Source of the DNA: Tenggerimyces flavus
GTDB taxonomy: Bacteria > Actinomycetota > Actinomycetes > Propionibacteriales > Actinopolymorphaceae
NCBI RefSeq assembly: GCF_016907715.1
Contig: NZ_JAFBCM010000001.1
Location: 4,464,001 to 4,528,000, forward strand
Length of the DNA: 64,000 nt
Direction of reading: 5' to 3'
Part shown: piece by piece, positions 17,364 through 25,679 of the stretch
How the letters are laid out: every line of letters begins with the position of its first letter
How positions within the stretch are numbered: the stretch's first letter is position 1
The notes under the pieces: generated by a model
The model's database searches: none
What the model was told of the DNA's origin: nothing
The model's input: the letters and a program-made list of their open reading frames with translations, nothing else
Position numbers and translations under genes: made by a program

Positions 17364-18110
17364 TCAGCGGAAGGCTGCCACCGCCAAGGTGAGCAGCGGC
17401 GCCGCGACCAGCGCCGGCAGCAGGTCGCCGACTGGGAGCTGCTTGATCCGCAGCAGCCGCAGCCCGACGCCGAACAGCAACAGCCCGCCGGTCGCGGTGA
17501 GCGCGGAGATCTGCCCCTCGGACAGGAACTCGCCGAGTGCCAGGCCGACGAGCGTCAGGGTGCCCTGGACGACGAGCACGGCGAGGCCCGCGGCGGCGAC
17601 ACCCCAGCCGAAGCTCGCGGCGAACGCGATGGCGGCGAACCCGTCCAGCGTCGCCTTCAGCACGAGCTGCTCGCTGCCGCGCCCGAGCCCGTCCGAGATC
17701 GAGCCGAGCACCGTGAGCGGACCGACGCAGAACACCAATGAGGCCGCGACGAACCCCTCGACGTAGCGCCGGCGTTCCTCCGACTCCGAACCCTTGGACA
17801 GCCGGCGTTGGAGCGCGCCGCCGATGCCCTCGAGCCGGTTCTCCAGCCGCAGCAGCGATCCCACGACGCCGCCGATCACCAGCGCGGCCAGCACGACGAG
17901 GATCGTGGCGGCGTCGCCGACGTCGCGGACGAACGGCGCGTCCCGTACGGCGACCGCGGAGAACGCGGCGATGAGGATCGTCACCAGCCCCAGCGCGTCG
18001 GTGACGACGTCGCGTGTACGTTGCGGAAGCCGGTGGCCGAGCAGGACACCCAAACCGGTGCCCAGTAGGACGGTGGCGACGTTCAGTAGGGTCCCGAATC
18101 CGCGAAACAC
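17364..18110 (-). CDS. DUF554 family membrane protein
   Basis: 248 residues with seven or so hydrophobic segments. The pattern FGTLLNVATVLLGTGLGVLLGHRLP at the N-terminus, FCVGPLTVLGSISDGL in the middle and TATGGLLLFGVGLRLL near the end is typical of DUF554 (YdfK-like) inner-membrane proteins, whose function is unknown. The start is GTG 18110. It converges on the acetyltransferase fusion with an 8-bp gap and diverges from the ROK regulator. Confidence 0.82.
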   Translation of the reverse strand: MFRGFGTLLNVATVLLGTGLGVLLGHRLPQRTRDVVTDALGLVTILIAAFSAVAVRDAPFVRDVGDAATILVVLAALVIGGVVGSLLRLENRLEGIGGALQRRLSKGSESEERRRYVEGFVAASLVFCVGPLTVLGSISDGLGRGSEQLVLKATLDGFAAIAFAASFGWGVAAAGLAVLVVQGTLTLVGLALGEFLSEGQISALTATGGLLLFGVGLRLLRIKQLPVGDLLPALVAAPLLTLAVAAFR

Positions 18111-18116
18111 GCGTGG

Positions 18117-18157
18117 AGCTTAGCGGTTGCAATATTGACGGCTTCCATCGTTAAGCT
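18117..18157. promoter_or_regulatory. Possible operator between DUF554 and ROK genes
   Basis: AGCTTAGCG and CGTTAAGCT form an imperfect inverted repeat (8 of 9 bases) with a 23-bp spacer, and the palindrome CAATATTG lies between them. The 55-bp gap between the two divergent start codons must hold both promoters. ROK regulators bind such repeats, but the match is short. Confidence 0.3.
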
Positions 18158-18165
18158 GGCGGGTC

Positions 18166-19329
18166 ATGACGACCGACGGCGCGGACCTGGCTCGGCTGCG
18201 GCGGTTCAACGAGCTCGCGGTGCTGGCGACCGTGCGCGCGGGCGGCGAGCTGCGGCTCGCCCAGATCGCCGAACGCACCGGGCTCGCTCGTGCGTCTGTG
18301 GGCGAGGTCGTGCGCGGCCTGGTCGGCAACGGCTGGCTGGAGGAGAAGGCGCCCGTCGTCGCCGGTCGCGGTCGGCCGGCGCACCGGTACGCGTTCCGCG
18401 CCGACGCCGGCCGGGTGCTGGGCCTCGACATCGGCGCGCACAACGTGCGCGTCCAGCTGGCCGATCTCGAGGGCACCGTGCTCGCCTCGCTACGGCATCG
18501 GACCGAGCCGGAGCTGCCACGCACCAAGCGACTTCAGGCGATCGAGCGGGCGATCCGTGACTGCCTGAAACAGGGTTCGGTCTCGTCCGATCAGGTGTGG
18601 GCGACCGTCGCCGGCAGTACGGGATGGGTGGACGGCGACGGACAGATCCTGCTGTCCGCGTCCATCCCCGACTGGGCGGGCGTCGATCTGGCCGGCAAGC
18701 TGCGCACGATCGTCGACGGGCCGATCGTGGTCGACAACGACAGCCGGCTCGCCGCATTGGCCGAGCAACGCCGCGGTGCCGGTGTCGGCGTCGCCGACCT
18801 GGTGCTGCTGCAGGCCGGGCGGCGTACCGGCCTCGGCCTCGTGATCGGTGGGCGGCCCCATCGCGGCTTCGGCTCGGCCGCCGGCGACCTGTCCATGCAC
18901 CGGGTACTGAAGTGGGAGTCGGCGATCGAGTATCTCCTGCTCTGCAAGGCCGAACCGGCCTCCGGGCCGACCGACGACCACGTCGCGGACGTGCTCGTCG
19001 CGGCGGCCGAGGGCGATGCCGAGGCGCTCGTGGCGGTACGGCGGTACGTGCGCGAGCTGGGGGTCGCCGCGGCGGCAGCGGCGTCGATGATCGACCCCGA
19101 AGTGGTCGTTCTCGGTGGCTCGATGTCGGCGCACACCGAGCTGTTGTTGCCCTTGCTGGAAAGGGAGTTGGAGCTTCTTTGCCTGCGGCCGCCGACCGTA
19201 CGCGGCTCCACGTTGGGCGCCGACTCCGCAGCGCTTGGCGCGGTCTGCCTCGCGCTCGAACGGCTCGACACCGCCCTGCTCGCCACCGGCGCCGGTCCGC
19301 TCGGTCCGCTCGCCCGACCCGCGAGCTAG
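18166..19329 (+). CDS. ROK family transcriptional regulator
   Basis: 387 residues. An N-terminal winged helix (about 12-75, LAQIAERTGLARASVGEVVRGL, then GRGRPAHRY) is followed by a ROK kinase-fold domain (LGLDIGAHNVRVQLADLEG, WVDGDGQILLSASIPDW, VDNDSRLAALAEQRRGAG). Such proteins are usually repressors of sugar uptake or catabolic genes and respond to a sugar or its phosphate. The usual ROK zinc cluster CxCGxxGC is not visible, as is common in regulator members of the family. No sugar operon is adjacent. Confidence 0.88.
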   Translation: MTTDGADLARLRRFNELAVLATVRAGGELRLAQIAERTGLARASVGEVVRGLVGNGWLEEKAPVVAGRGRPAHRYAFRADAGRVLGLDIGAHNVRVQLADLEGTVLASLRHRTEPELPRTKRLQAIERAIRDCLKQGSVSSDQVWATVAGSTGWVDGDGQILLSASIPDWAGVDLAGKLRTIVDGPIVVDNDSRLAALAEQRRGAGVGVADLVLLQAGRRTGLGLVIGGRPHRGFGSAAGDLSMHRVLKWESAIEYLLLCKAEPASGPTDDHVADVLVAAAEGDAEALVAVRRYVRELGVAAAAAASMIDPEVVVLGGSMSAHTELLLPLLERELELLCLRPPTVRGSTLGADSAALGAVCLALERLDTALLATGAGPLGPLARPAS

Positions 19330-19901
19330 GCGGCGAGGCTCCGCCTGGCCTTCGCCAAGGCCAGCAGCCCGTACGCGGCGAGCAGCGGCTTGAGCGGAGC
19401 CCACTCGCCGAGCCGGTAGTCGGCGGATCGCACCAGCCGAGAGGCGAGGTCGGGCCGCTGGCGCTGGACGTAGAGCCGGGCCTTGAGCGCGTGCAACGGC
19501 TGGGAGACGATCTTGATCCGGTCGGCGTCCTCGACGAACGGGATCGAGAACTCGACGTTCTGCCACGTGCTGCGCGACTTCGTCTCCACGACGACCTCGC
19601 CGGCGTAGCCGCGTTGGCCGGTCGCGTAGCGCGCCATCAGCTCCGCCTCGTGCGGTCCACCGCTGAACACGAGGCGGGTCGACGGCGCGCTCGGATCGAT
19701 CGACCGCAGGGCGGCGCGAACTCGCCAGCGGTTGACGACGTTCAACCGGTCCGGCCGAGGATTGCGAAAGCCGAGGACGACGACGGCCTCGCTCCCGCCC
19801 CGGTCGGGGTGCGTCAACTGCCGGGACGCTCGTCCGTTGACGACCTCCGCCCACCCGACGACGAGCAGCAGCACGCCGACGACGCTGGCCAGGACGATCA
19901 C
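19326..19901 (-). CDS. YdcF/DUF218-like membrane-anchored protein
   Basis: 191 residues. One N-terminal membrane segment (about 2-20) precedes a DUF218 domain with VVVLGFRNP, LVFSGGPHEAELMARYA, VVETKSRSTWQN and the C-terminal KIVSQPLHALKARLY. DUF218 proteins bind S-adenosylmethionine in the one studied case (E. coli YdcF); some are linked to envelope polysaccharide. The start is GTG 19901. Its stop overlaps the convergent ROK gene by four bases. Confidence 0.8.
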   Translation of the reverse strand: MIVLASVVGVLLLVVGWAEVVNGRASRQLTHPDRGGSEAVVVLGFRNPRPDRLNVVNRWRVRAALRSIDPSAPSTRLVFSGGPHEAELMARYATGQRGYAGEVVVETKSRSTWQNVEFSIPFVEDADRIKIVSQPLHALKARLYVQRQRPDLASRLVRSADYRLGEWAPLKPLLAAYGLLALAKARRSLAA

Positions 19902-19928
19902 CGTGCAGATCCTGGCACGCTCGACCGA

Positions 19929-22900
19929 TTACCGCTCGCGAGCGACCTCCACCGCCAGCTCGTCCCCTTCGGCCAGCTCCAGCGAGGTCGCCAGCGTCTC
20001 GCGGGTGACGAGGTCGCGGTTCGCGTCGACCGCGGCCACGGTCTCGTCCGGCGCGGTCACGCGGAGCGCGATCCGGTCGGACACGTCGAGCGACGCGTCG
20101 CGCCGGGCTTGCTGCACGGCGCGGATCACGTCCCGCGCCACGCCTTCCGCCTCGAGCTCCGGCGTCAGCTTCGTGTCGAGCAGCACGACGCCCGCGTTGC
20201 CGGGCAGCGCGACGGCCGACTCCGAGGTCAGCGGTACGAGGCGCAGCTCGTACTCGCCATGTCGCAAGGAGACTCCGCCCGCCACCACGCCGTCGTCCGA
20301 CACCGACCAGTCACCGGCCCGGACGGCCTTGATCACCCGCTGCACCTCGGCGCCGAGCCGCGGCCCCAGCGCTCGCGGCACGACCGCAAGCTCACGTTGA
20401 CAGTGGGCGGTGACGTCGACGTCGAGCACCACCGACTTCACGTTCACCTCGTCGCGCAACAGTTCGACGAACGGCTCCAACGCCGCGGCGTCGGGCGACG
20501 CGACCGTCAGCGAGGCCAGCGGTTGCCGGACCCGCAGCGACGACGCCTTCCGCAACGACAGCGCGGCCGAGCACACCGTCCGCACCGCGTCCATCGACGC
20601 CACCAGCGCGGGATCGTCCGGCAGCTCGTCGGCCGACGGCCAGTCCGTCAGGTGCACCGAACGGGAGCCAGTCAGCCCGCGCCACACCTCCTCCGTCACC
20701 ATCGGCAGCAGCGGCGCCGCCACCCGGCAGAGCACCTCGAGCACCGTGTAGAGCGTGTCGAACGCGTCGGAATCGCCTGCCCAGAAGCGAGAACGCGACC
20801 TCCGGACGTACCAGTTCGTGAGCACGTCGAGGAACGACCGCACCTCACCGCACGCCGCGAGGATGTCGTGCGCATCCAGCGCCGCGGTCATCGCGGTGAC
20901 GGTCGAACGCAGCTTGGCCAGAACGTACCGGTCGAGCACGTGCGGCGAGTCCGTGCGCCAAGTCGCTGTCGCGGTCTCCGCGTTCGTGTAGAGCGCGAAG
21001 AACGAGTACGCGTTCCACAACGGGTTGATCGCCTGCCGCACCGCGTCGCGGATCCACAGCTCGCCGACCGCGCCCTCGCCGCCGCGTACCAATGGCGACG
21101 ACATCAGCGACCAGCGCACCGCGTCCGCGCCGTACTGGTCGAACATCAGCTCCGGGTCGGGGAAGTTCCGCCGCGACTTGCTCGCCTTCCGGCCGTCGTC
21201 ACCGAGCACGATGCCGTGCGTGACCGCCGTACGGAATGCCGGCCGGTCGAACAGAGCCGTCGACAGCACGTGCAGGTTGTAGAACCAGGCCCGCGTCTGC
21301 CCGATGTACTCGACGATGAAGTCGCCCGGGAAGTGGTGCTCGAACCAGTCCGCGTTCTCGAACGGGTAGTGCACCTGCGCGAACGGCATCGCGCCGGCCT
21401 CGAACCAGCAGTCCAGCACCTCCGGCACGCGCCGCATCGTCGACTTCCCGGCGGGGTCGTCGGGGTTCGGCCGGGTCAGGTCGTCGATCCCTGGACGGTG
21501 CAGATCATCGACGGGTACGCCGAAATCGCGCTCGAGGTCGGCGAGCGACCCGTACACGTCGACGCGTGGGTACGCGGGATCGTCCGACTTCCAGACCGGG
21601 ATCGGCGAACCCCAGAAGCGGTTCCGGCTGATCGACCAGTCGCGCGCGTTCTCCAGCCACTTGCCGAACGAGCCGTCCTGCACGTGCTCGGGCACCCAGG
21701 TGACGTCGCGGTTGAGTTCGAGCATGCGTGCCTTGAGCTTCGTCACCTCGACGAACCAGCTCGCGACCGCCTTGTAGACGATCGGGGTGTCGCAGCGCCA
21801 GCAGTGCGGGTACGCGTGCGTGTAGCTGTCCTGGCGGACCAGCTGACCGCGTGCGGCGAGGTCGCGCAGGATCTGCTTGTTGGCTTCGAAGACCTGCTGT
21901 CCCTCGTACGGCGGCGCGACCGCGGTGAAGCGTGCCTGGTCGTCGACGGTCAGCACGGTCGGGATGCCGGCGGCCGTGCAGACGTCGAAGTCCTCCTCGC
22001 CGTGTGCGGGCGCGACCTGGACGATGCCGGTGCCGTCCTCGGTCGAGACGAAGTCGCCGGCCAGGACGGTGAACGCGTTGGGGGAGTCCGCCAGCTGGGT
22101 GGTGAGGAAGTCGAACATCGGCTTGTAACGGCGGCCTACGATGGTGTGGCCGGGGACGGTGTCGACGAGAACCGCGTCGCCGAACTCGCGTTCGTACGCT
22201 GCGAGCCTTGCCTCCGCGAGCACGTACCGGTGGCCGTCCTTCTCCACCACGGCGTAGTCGACGTCGGGGTTGACGACCAGCGCGACGTTCGGCACGAGCG
22301 TCCAGGGCATCGTGGTCCAGGCCAGCGCGCGTTCGCCGGTCTCGAGCTCGAACCAGACCGTCGACGCCGGGTCGGTGCGGTCGCGGTAGGCGTCGTCGAC
22401 GCGGATCTCGGAGTTCGAGAGCGGCGTCTCGCAGCGCCAGCAGTACGGCAGGACGCGGAAGCCCTCATAGACGAGGCCCTTCTCGTGGAGTTGCTGGAAC
22501 GCCCACATGACGCTTTCCATGTAGGTCACGTCGAGCGTCTTGTAGTCGTTGTCGAAGTCGACCCAGCGGGCCTGCCGGTTGACGTACCGGTGCCACTCGT
22601 TGGTGTAGCGCAGGACCGAGCTGCGGCAGACGTGGTTGAACTTGCCGACGCCGTACTCGACGATCTCGCGCTTGGAACTGAAGCCGAGCTCCTTCTCCGC
22701 GTACACCTCCGCCGGCAGGCCGTGGCAGTCCCAGCCGAACCGGCGCTCGACCCGATGGCCGCGCATGGTCTGGTAGCGGGGGACGATGTCCTTGATGTAG
22801 CCGACCATCAGGTGGCCGTAGTGGGGGAGCCCGTTGGCGAACGGTGGGCCGTCGTAGAAGACGAACTCGTTGCTGCCGTCTTGTCCGGCCTCGCGTTGGT

Positions 22901-23018
22901 CGATGCTGGCTTGGAACGTGTGGTCTTCCTGCCAGTACGCGAGGACGTCGCGCTCGACGTCAGGGAACGACGGACTCGCGGTGACGTGGTCGTCGTCTCG
23001 GTGTCGCGGATAACTCAT
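19929..23018 (-). CDS. ileS: Isoleucyl-tRNA synthetase
   Basis: 1029 residues, the length of the eukaryote-like (type 2) isoleucyl-tRNA synthetase found in many actinomycetes. Class I motifs are [14 protein letters not shown] (HIGH-type) and [10 protein letters not shown] (KMSKS-type). The editing domain has [13 protein letters not shown]. Two cysteine pairs occur near [11 protein letters not shown] and HCWRCDTPI. It charges tRNA-Ile. ATG 23018 is chosen because the conserved N-terminus begins there and the T-box leader lies immediately upstream; the frame stays open further upstream only through the riboswitch. Regulation is by the T-box. Confidence 0.95.
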   Translation of the reverse strand: MSYPRHRDDDHVTASPSFPDVERDVLAYWQEDHTFQASIDQREAGQDGSNEFVFYDGPPFANGLPHYGHLMVGYIKDIVPRYQTMRGHRVERRFGWDCHGLPAEVYAEKELGFSSKREIVEYGVGKFNHVCRSSVLRYTNEWHRYVNRQARWVDFDNDYKTLDVTYMESVMWAFQQLHEKGLVYEGFRVLPYCWRCETPLSNSEIRVDDAYRDRTDPASTVWFELETGERALAWTTMPWTLVPNVALVVNPDVDYAVVEKDGHRYVLAEARLAAYEREFGDAVLVDTVPGHTIVGRRYKPMFDFLTTQLADSPNAFTVLAGDFVSTEDGTGIVQVAPAHGEEDFDVCTAAGIPTVLTVDDQARFTAVAPPYEGQQVFEANKQILRDLAARGQLVRQDSYTHAYPHCWRCDTPIVYKAVASWFVEVTKLKARMLELNRDVTWVPEHVQDGSFGKWLENARDWSISRNRFWGSPIPVWKSDDPAYPRVDVYGSLADLERDFGVPVDDLHRPGIDDLTRPNPDDPAGKSTMRRVPEVLDCWFEAGAMPFAQVHYPFENADWFEHHFPGDFIVEYIGQTRAWFYNLHVLSTALFDRPAFRTAVTHGIVLGDDGRKASKSRRNFPDPELMFDQYGADAVRWSLMSSPLVRGGEGAVGELWIRDAVRQAINPLWNAYSFFALYTNAETATATWRTDSPHVLDRYVLAKLRSTVTAMTAALDAHDILAACGEVRSFLDVLTNWYVRRSRSRFWAGDSDAFDTLYTVLEVLCRVAAPLLPMVTEEVWRGLTGSRSVHLTDWPSADELPDDPALVASMDAVRTVCSAALSLRKASSLRVRQPLASLTVASPDAAALEPFVELLRDEVNVKSVVLDVDVTAHCQRELAVVPRALGPRLGAEVQRVIKAVRAGDWSVSDDGVVAGGVSLRHGEYELRLVPLTSESAVALPGNAGVVLLDTKLTPELEAEGVARDVIRAVQQARRDASLDVSDRIALRVTAPDETVAAVDANRDLVTRETLATSLELAEGDELAVEVARER

Positions 23019-23023
23019 CGGTC

Positions 23024-23240
23024 TTCTGCCTCTGTCCGTCTGCCCGTTCGTGCCTTGGGCGAGGACGAGCCGGAGCCCGCGGTACCACCTCGCTTGCCCC
23101 CGCTTGCTGCTCGTGCGGGGGCCGCTCGTGTCGGCTGTGACGGGCCGTACCCGTCCGGTTCTACTGAGCGCCTCTTGGCGCCGTTCTTCCGGAGGCTCAC
23201 CGGTGATAGCCGGGTCGAAGCCTGTACCCCCACGATAGCG
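23024..23240 (-). promoter_or_regulatory. T-box riboswitch of ileS (isoleucine specifier)
   Basis: On the minus strand upstream of ileS the T-box bulge AGGTGGTACCGCGG is present (plus-strand 23078-23091). Upstream, the stem I specifier loop shows GCTATCACCGGTGAGCC, placing an ATC isoleucine codon at 23207-23209. Several GC-rich helices fill the region between. Actinobacterial ileS T-boxes of this kind regulate translation initiation: uncharged tRNA-Ile pairs with the specifier and the T-box bulge and frees the ribosome binding site. Outer boundaries are approximate. Confidence 0.88.
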
Positions 23241-23331
23241 ACCACGGTCCAGTCGATTTGCACCCTGCCGCGTTCTACGGCGCGCTCTCTGGGGCGTGGG
23301 TGCTCCGCCTCGCCATCTCGTCCGCCCGTGT

Positions 23332-23461
23332 CCGGTCGCGGCGGAGCGAGTCAAGGGCGCCTCTCTAGGCGGCGCTTCGCGCGGGAGAGAGGCGTCGCTT
23401 CGCGCGGGAGAGAGGCGTCGCTTCGCGATCTTCGACCCTTGACTAGCTCCGCCGCGACCGG
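23332..23461. repeat. 26-bp inverted repeat enclosing 23-bp tandem repeats
   Basis: Left arm 23332-23357 and right arm 23436-23461 are inverted copies with one mismatch in 26 bases (CCGGTCGCGGCGGAGC plus AGTCAAGGG in each). The 78 bp between them contains about 2.3 units of the 23-bp direct repeat GCTTCGCGCGGGAGAGAGGC plus GTC (23374-23427). The whole lies upstream of the ileS T-box. Terminal inverted repeats of this quality suggest a small mobile (MITE-like) or strongly structured element; no open reading frame is supported inside. Confidence 0.65.
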
Positions 23462-23586
23462 AAAGGCGCATGGACGAGATCGACGTGGCGCCTGATCGAC
23501 TCCCTGCCAGTTCCCCTGCCCATCACCCCCCGTCGATCAGCTCACGCCCGCTCTCGCCGCGCCCCTCCCTCGCGGCCGAGCTCCTG

Positions 23587-23669
23587 CACTTTGCCCATAA
23601 AGGGGGCGTTCGGAGGGTGCTCGCTGTGGTCGGGAACGCCCCTTTGATGGGCAATGTCACGATGCGGGA
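23587..23669 (-). repeat. Dispersed intergenic repeat of about 82 bp, copy 2
   Basis: Inverted relative to the copy at 132-213. It can form an imperfect hairpin between TTTGCCCATAAAGGGGGCGTTC and GAACGCCCCTTTGATGGGCAA. The short reading frame crossing this area (23470-23853) is built from repeats and is not treated as a gene. No gene is supported from 23019 to 23934. Confidence 0.65.
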
Positions 23670-23743
23670 CGCGTCTGGGCGTTTCGATGGGGGCGTCCCA
23701 CTATCGGAGAGGCCGATCCATCCGCCAGGTGCGCTCGACGCCC

Positions 23744-23808
23744 GTGATCATGAAGCCGAACTGGTCATATACGGCGGGTTTGCCTTCATGATCACGTTCA
23801 TGATCATG
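23744..23808 (-). repeat. TGATCATG hairpin element, copy 1
   Basis: Read on the minus strand it is TGATCATGAACG, then TGATCATGAAGGCAAACC, a centre with GTATATGACCAGT, then GGCTTCATGATCAC. It is nearly identical to copy 3 (37090-37165) but lacks the outermost right half-unit. It lies downstream of the small lipoprotein gene that ends at 23935. Confidence 0.8.
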
Positions 23809-23833
23809 GACGGATGGTCGACGGTTGGGGTGA

Positions 23834-23872
23834 GGGGCACCCTGGTCCCATAGGTTCGGACCAGGGTGCCCC
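23834..23872. repeat. Hairpin with conserved ATAGGTTC loop, copy 2
   Basis: A perfect 15-bp stem, GGGGCACCCTGGTCC against GGACCAGGGTGCCCC, carries the 9-base loop CATAGGTTC. Loop size and sequence match the hairpin at 21-69 (8 of 9 bases), although the stems differ apart from the GGGCACC/GGTGCCC core. It is 62 bp downstream of the lipoprotein gene on the minus strand and may also serve as its terminator. Confidence 0.65.
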
Positions 23873-23934
23873 CGACCCAGCCAAAACCCTGCGGCGCGAT
23901 CGTTCCCGTCCGCCTCACCTGGCGGGGTTGACGT

Positions 23935-24330
23935 TCAGCGGAGGGTCACCGAGTGCGGCACTCCGTGACCCTTGCCGCGGAAGTCGACTGTCAGTGGTGG
24001 TGCCGAGATCTCGGCGGGCAGGCGGATCACGCTGGTCGTCGGGACCAGGTCCGCGGTGCAGACTGCCCCGTTACTCGGCTCATCGGGTCGGACGGTGACC
24101 ACGAGGTGGTGCGGATCCAGCGGTTCCACCTCGACCGGTTCGGTGGGGCACCCGCTGCTCCCGGCGACGACCACGGCGAGGTGCCCGTCGTCGGTGATCC
24201 ACGCGGCAGGCCGCCAGTCTCCGCCCAGTCGTCCGCCCTCGGCTTGTTCGACGACGATGCCTGGCGAACACGACACGGCGAACGCCAGGGCAGCGAGCAG
24301 GCACCCGCCGCGCCAACGGGCAGGGCTCAT
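23935..24330 (-). CDS. Small hypothetical lipoprotein
   Basis: 131 residues. The N-terminal signal (ARWRGGCLLAALAFAVSC) ends in a lipobox AVSC at about 18-21, so the mature part is probably lipid-anchored at the cell surface. The rest is a small beta-rich domain (WRPAAWITDDGHLAVVVAGSSGCP, VCTADLVPTTSVIRLP) with two further cysteines. No family was recognised. It is followed by the ATAGGTTC and TGATCATG hairpins. Confidence 0.7.
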   Translation of the reverse strand: MSPARWRGGCLLAALAFAVSCSPGIVVEQAEGGRLGGDWRPAAWITDDGHLAVVVAGSSGCPTEPVEVEPLDPHHLVVTVRPDEPSNGAVCTADLVPTTSVIRLPAEISAPPLTVDFRGKGHGVPHSVTLR

Positions 24331-24416
24331 GGCCGCACCGTCCCAGGTCGGGGCCGCCCACTCCTGGCAACGGCGGCCTTCTCCCTCACGACGCTCGAGG
24401 TGCCCGACCGGTTGGC

Positions 24417-25625
24417 TTACCAGCGGGGGATCCAGATGTCCTGGCGGACGAGGTGGTGGTCGGACGTGTCGTTCAGCCTCGCCAGCGGGGAGCTCGCCAC
24501 TGGCCAGAAGACCGCGCCGTCCAGCGGATACAGGCCGGTCGACGGGACCACGTAGTCCACGCGCAGGTTGCCGGGCGCGTTGTCGGTGAAGTCGCCGGTG
24601 TCGAACTTCGGGTCGGTCTTGTGCCCCACGTTCGCCCCGCCCTGCAGCGCGGCGGCTTCGGTGCCGCCGGCGGACGAGGGCTTGGGGTCCTGGACGCGCG
24701 GCGCGTCGAGCAGTTGCTGGATCGCGCCCGGGATGCTGTCGCCGTCGAACGGGTCGGAGTTGTTGTCACCGGCGACGACGAACTTCGCTCCGCGCTTCAG
24801 TCCGCCGCGGTGGCCCTTGTCGTCGTAGATGTAGGAGCCGCGGCCCGGCGTCACGTAGTCCGCCATCAGCCGGATCTCGTCGGCGTTGCGCGTCCCGTTC
24901 CGGTCCTCCGGTCCGTCAAACACCGGCGGCGTCGGGTGGCTGACCAGGAAGTGCACGGTCTTGTCGCGGATCTCGATCGGCACGTCCCAGTGCGACTTCG
25001 ACGACAGCCGGAAGATCTTCAGCACCTCGGGGGAGTAGTAGTCGCCCTTCGCCGGCGTGGCCGGGTCGTCGGGGAGCAACGCGCCGGGCATGTCCTTCCA
25101 GCGGAACTTCTGGAACGTTCGTACGTCCCGCTTGTCGATCGGGTACTTCGACAGCACGAGCATCCCGTACTGGCCGGGGAAGAAGCCGAAGCCGTACGCG
25201 TCGTCCGGCCCGTTCGGGTTGCCGTCCCGGTTCAGGTCAAGACCCGTCGGCACGCCGGTGTTGACCGGCGCGGTGTACGCGTACTTGTACCGGATCGCCT
25301 TGGCGCCGTTCTGCGAACGCTCGAGGTAATTCTTCCGGAACAGGTCGGCGGCGACGTTCTTCGCGACGTAGTCGAACTCGTTGATCAGCAGGACGTCCGG
25401 CCGGTTCAGCTGCACGACCTCGGCGACCTTCTTCGCCTGCGCGTTGTCCGGGGTCGACAGGTCGGACACCAACTGGCCGGCGGCGGCACGGTTCAGCGAG
25501 GCGTTGAACGTCGCGAACCGGACCTTCGTCCCGAACCAACCGCTCGACGCCTCGGCGGGCGCGGCCAGGAGGGTGCCGCCGAGAGCGGCGATCGCGGTCG
25601 CGGCGACGAGATGACGGATCTTCAT
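24417..25625 (-). CDS. Secreted endonuclease/exonuclease/phosphatase family protein
   Basis: 402 residues. A Sec signal peptide (KIRHLVAATAIAALGG...APAEA) is followed by an EEP-fold domain: VRFATFNASLN, DVLLINEFDY (metal-binding Glu), HFLVSHPTPP, VVAGDNNSDP (GDxN) and the C-terminal TSDHHLVRQD (SDH catalytic motif). The family comprises DNases, sphingomyelinases and phosphatases; the extracellular location suggests nutrient phosphate scavenging or DNA degradation, but the substrate is not readable. ATG 25625 starts the signal peptide; an in-frame GTG 18 bp upstream is possible. Confidence 0.85.
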   Translation of the reverse strand: MKIRHLVAATAIAALGGTLLAAPAEASSGWFGTKVRFATFNASLNRAAAGQLVSDLSTPDNAQAKKVAEVVQLNRPDVLLINEFDYVAKNVAADLFRKNYLERSQNGAKAIRYKYAYTAPVNTGVPTGLDLNRDGNPNGPDDAYGFGFFPGQYGMLVLSKYPIDKRDVRTFQKFRWKDMPGALLPDDPATPAKGDYYSPEVLKIFRLSSKSHWDVPIEIRDKTVHFLVSHPTPPVFDGPEDRNGTRNADEIRLMADYVTPGRGSYIYDDKGHRGGLKRGAKFVVAGDNNSDPFDGDSIPGAIQQLLDAPRVQDPKPSSAGGTEAAALQGGANVGHKTDPKFDTGDFTDNAPGNLRVDYVVPSTGLYPLDGAVFWPVASSPLARLNDTSDHHLVRQDIWIPRW

Positions 25626-25679
25626 GGCGAGCCAGGCTGCCACGTCCGGGCGAAGCTCGGGTGAGGAACGTGTGAACGA

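Noticed and set aside
15472-18132. An 886-codon minus-strand frame opposite the GNAT fusion and DUF554 genes
   Set aside because: The translation is Arg/Ala/Gly-rich without any domain, and both underlying genes are well supported in other frames.
23374-23427. Possible CRISPR-like direct repeats
   Set aside because: Only about 2.3 contiguous 23-bp units without spacers; this is a plain tandem repeat inside an inverted-repeat element.
18597-23495. A 1632-codon open frame on the plus strand antisense to ileS
   Set aside because: It is the shadow of ileS and the ROK gene in very GC-rich DNA. Its protein is Arg/Val-rich low-complexity sequence with no motif, and it crosses the T-box leader.
23470-23853. 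A 127-codon frame in the ileS upstream region
   Set aside because: It is composed of two different dispersed repeats and ends in a hairpin, with no ribosome binding site or family resemblance.
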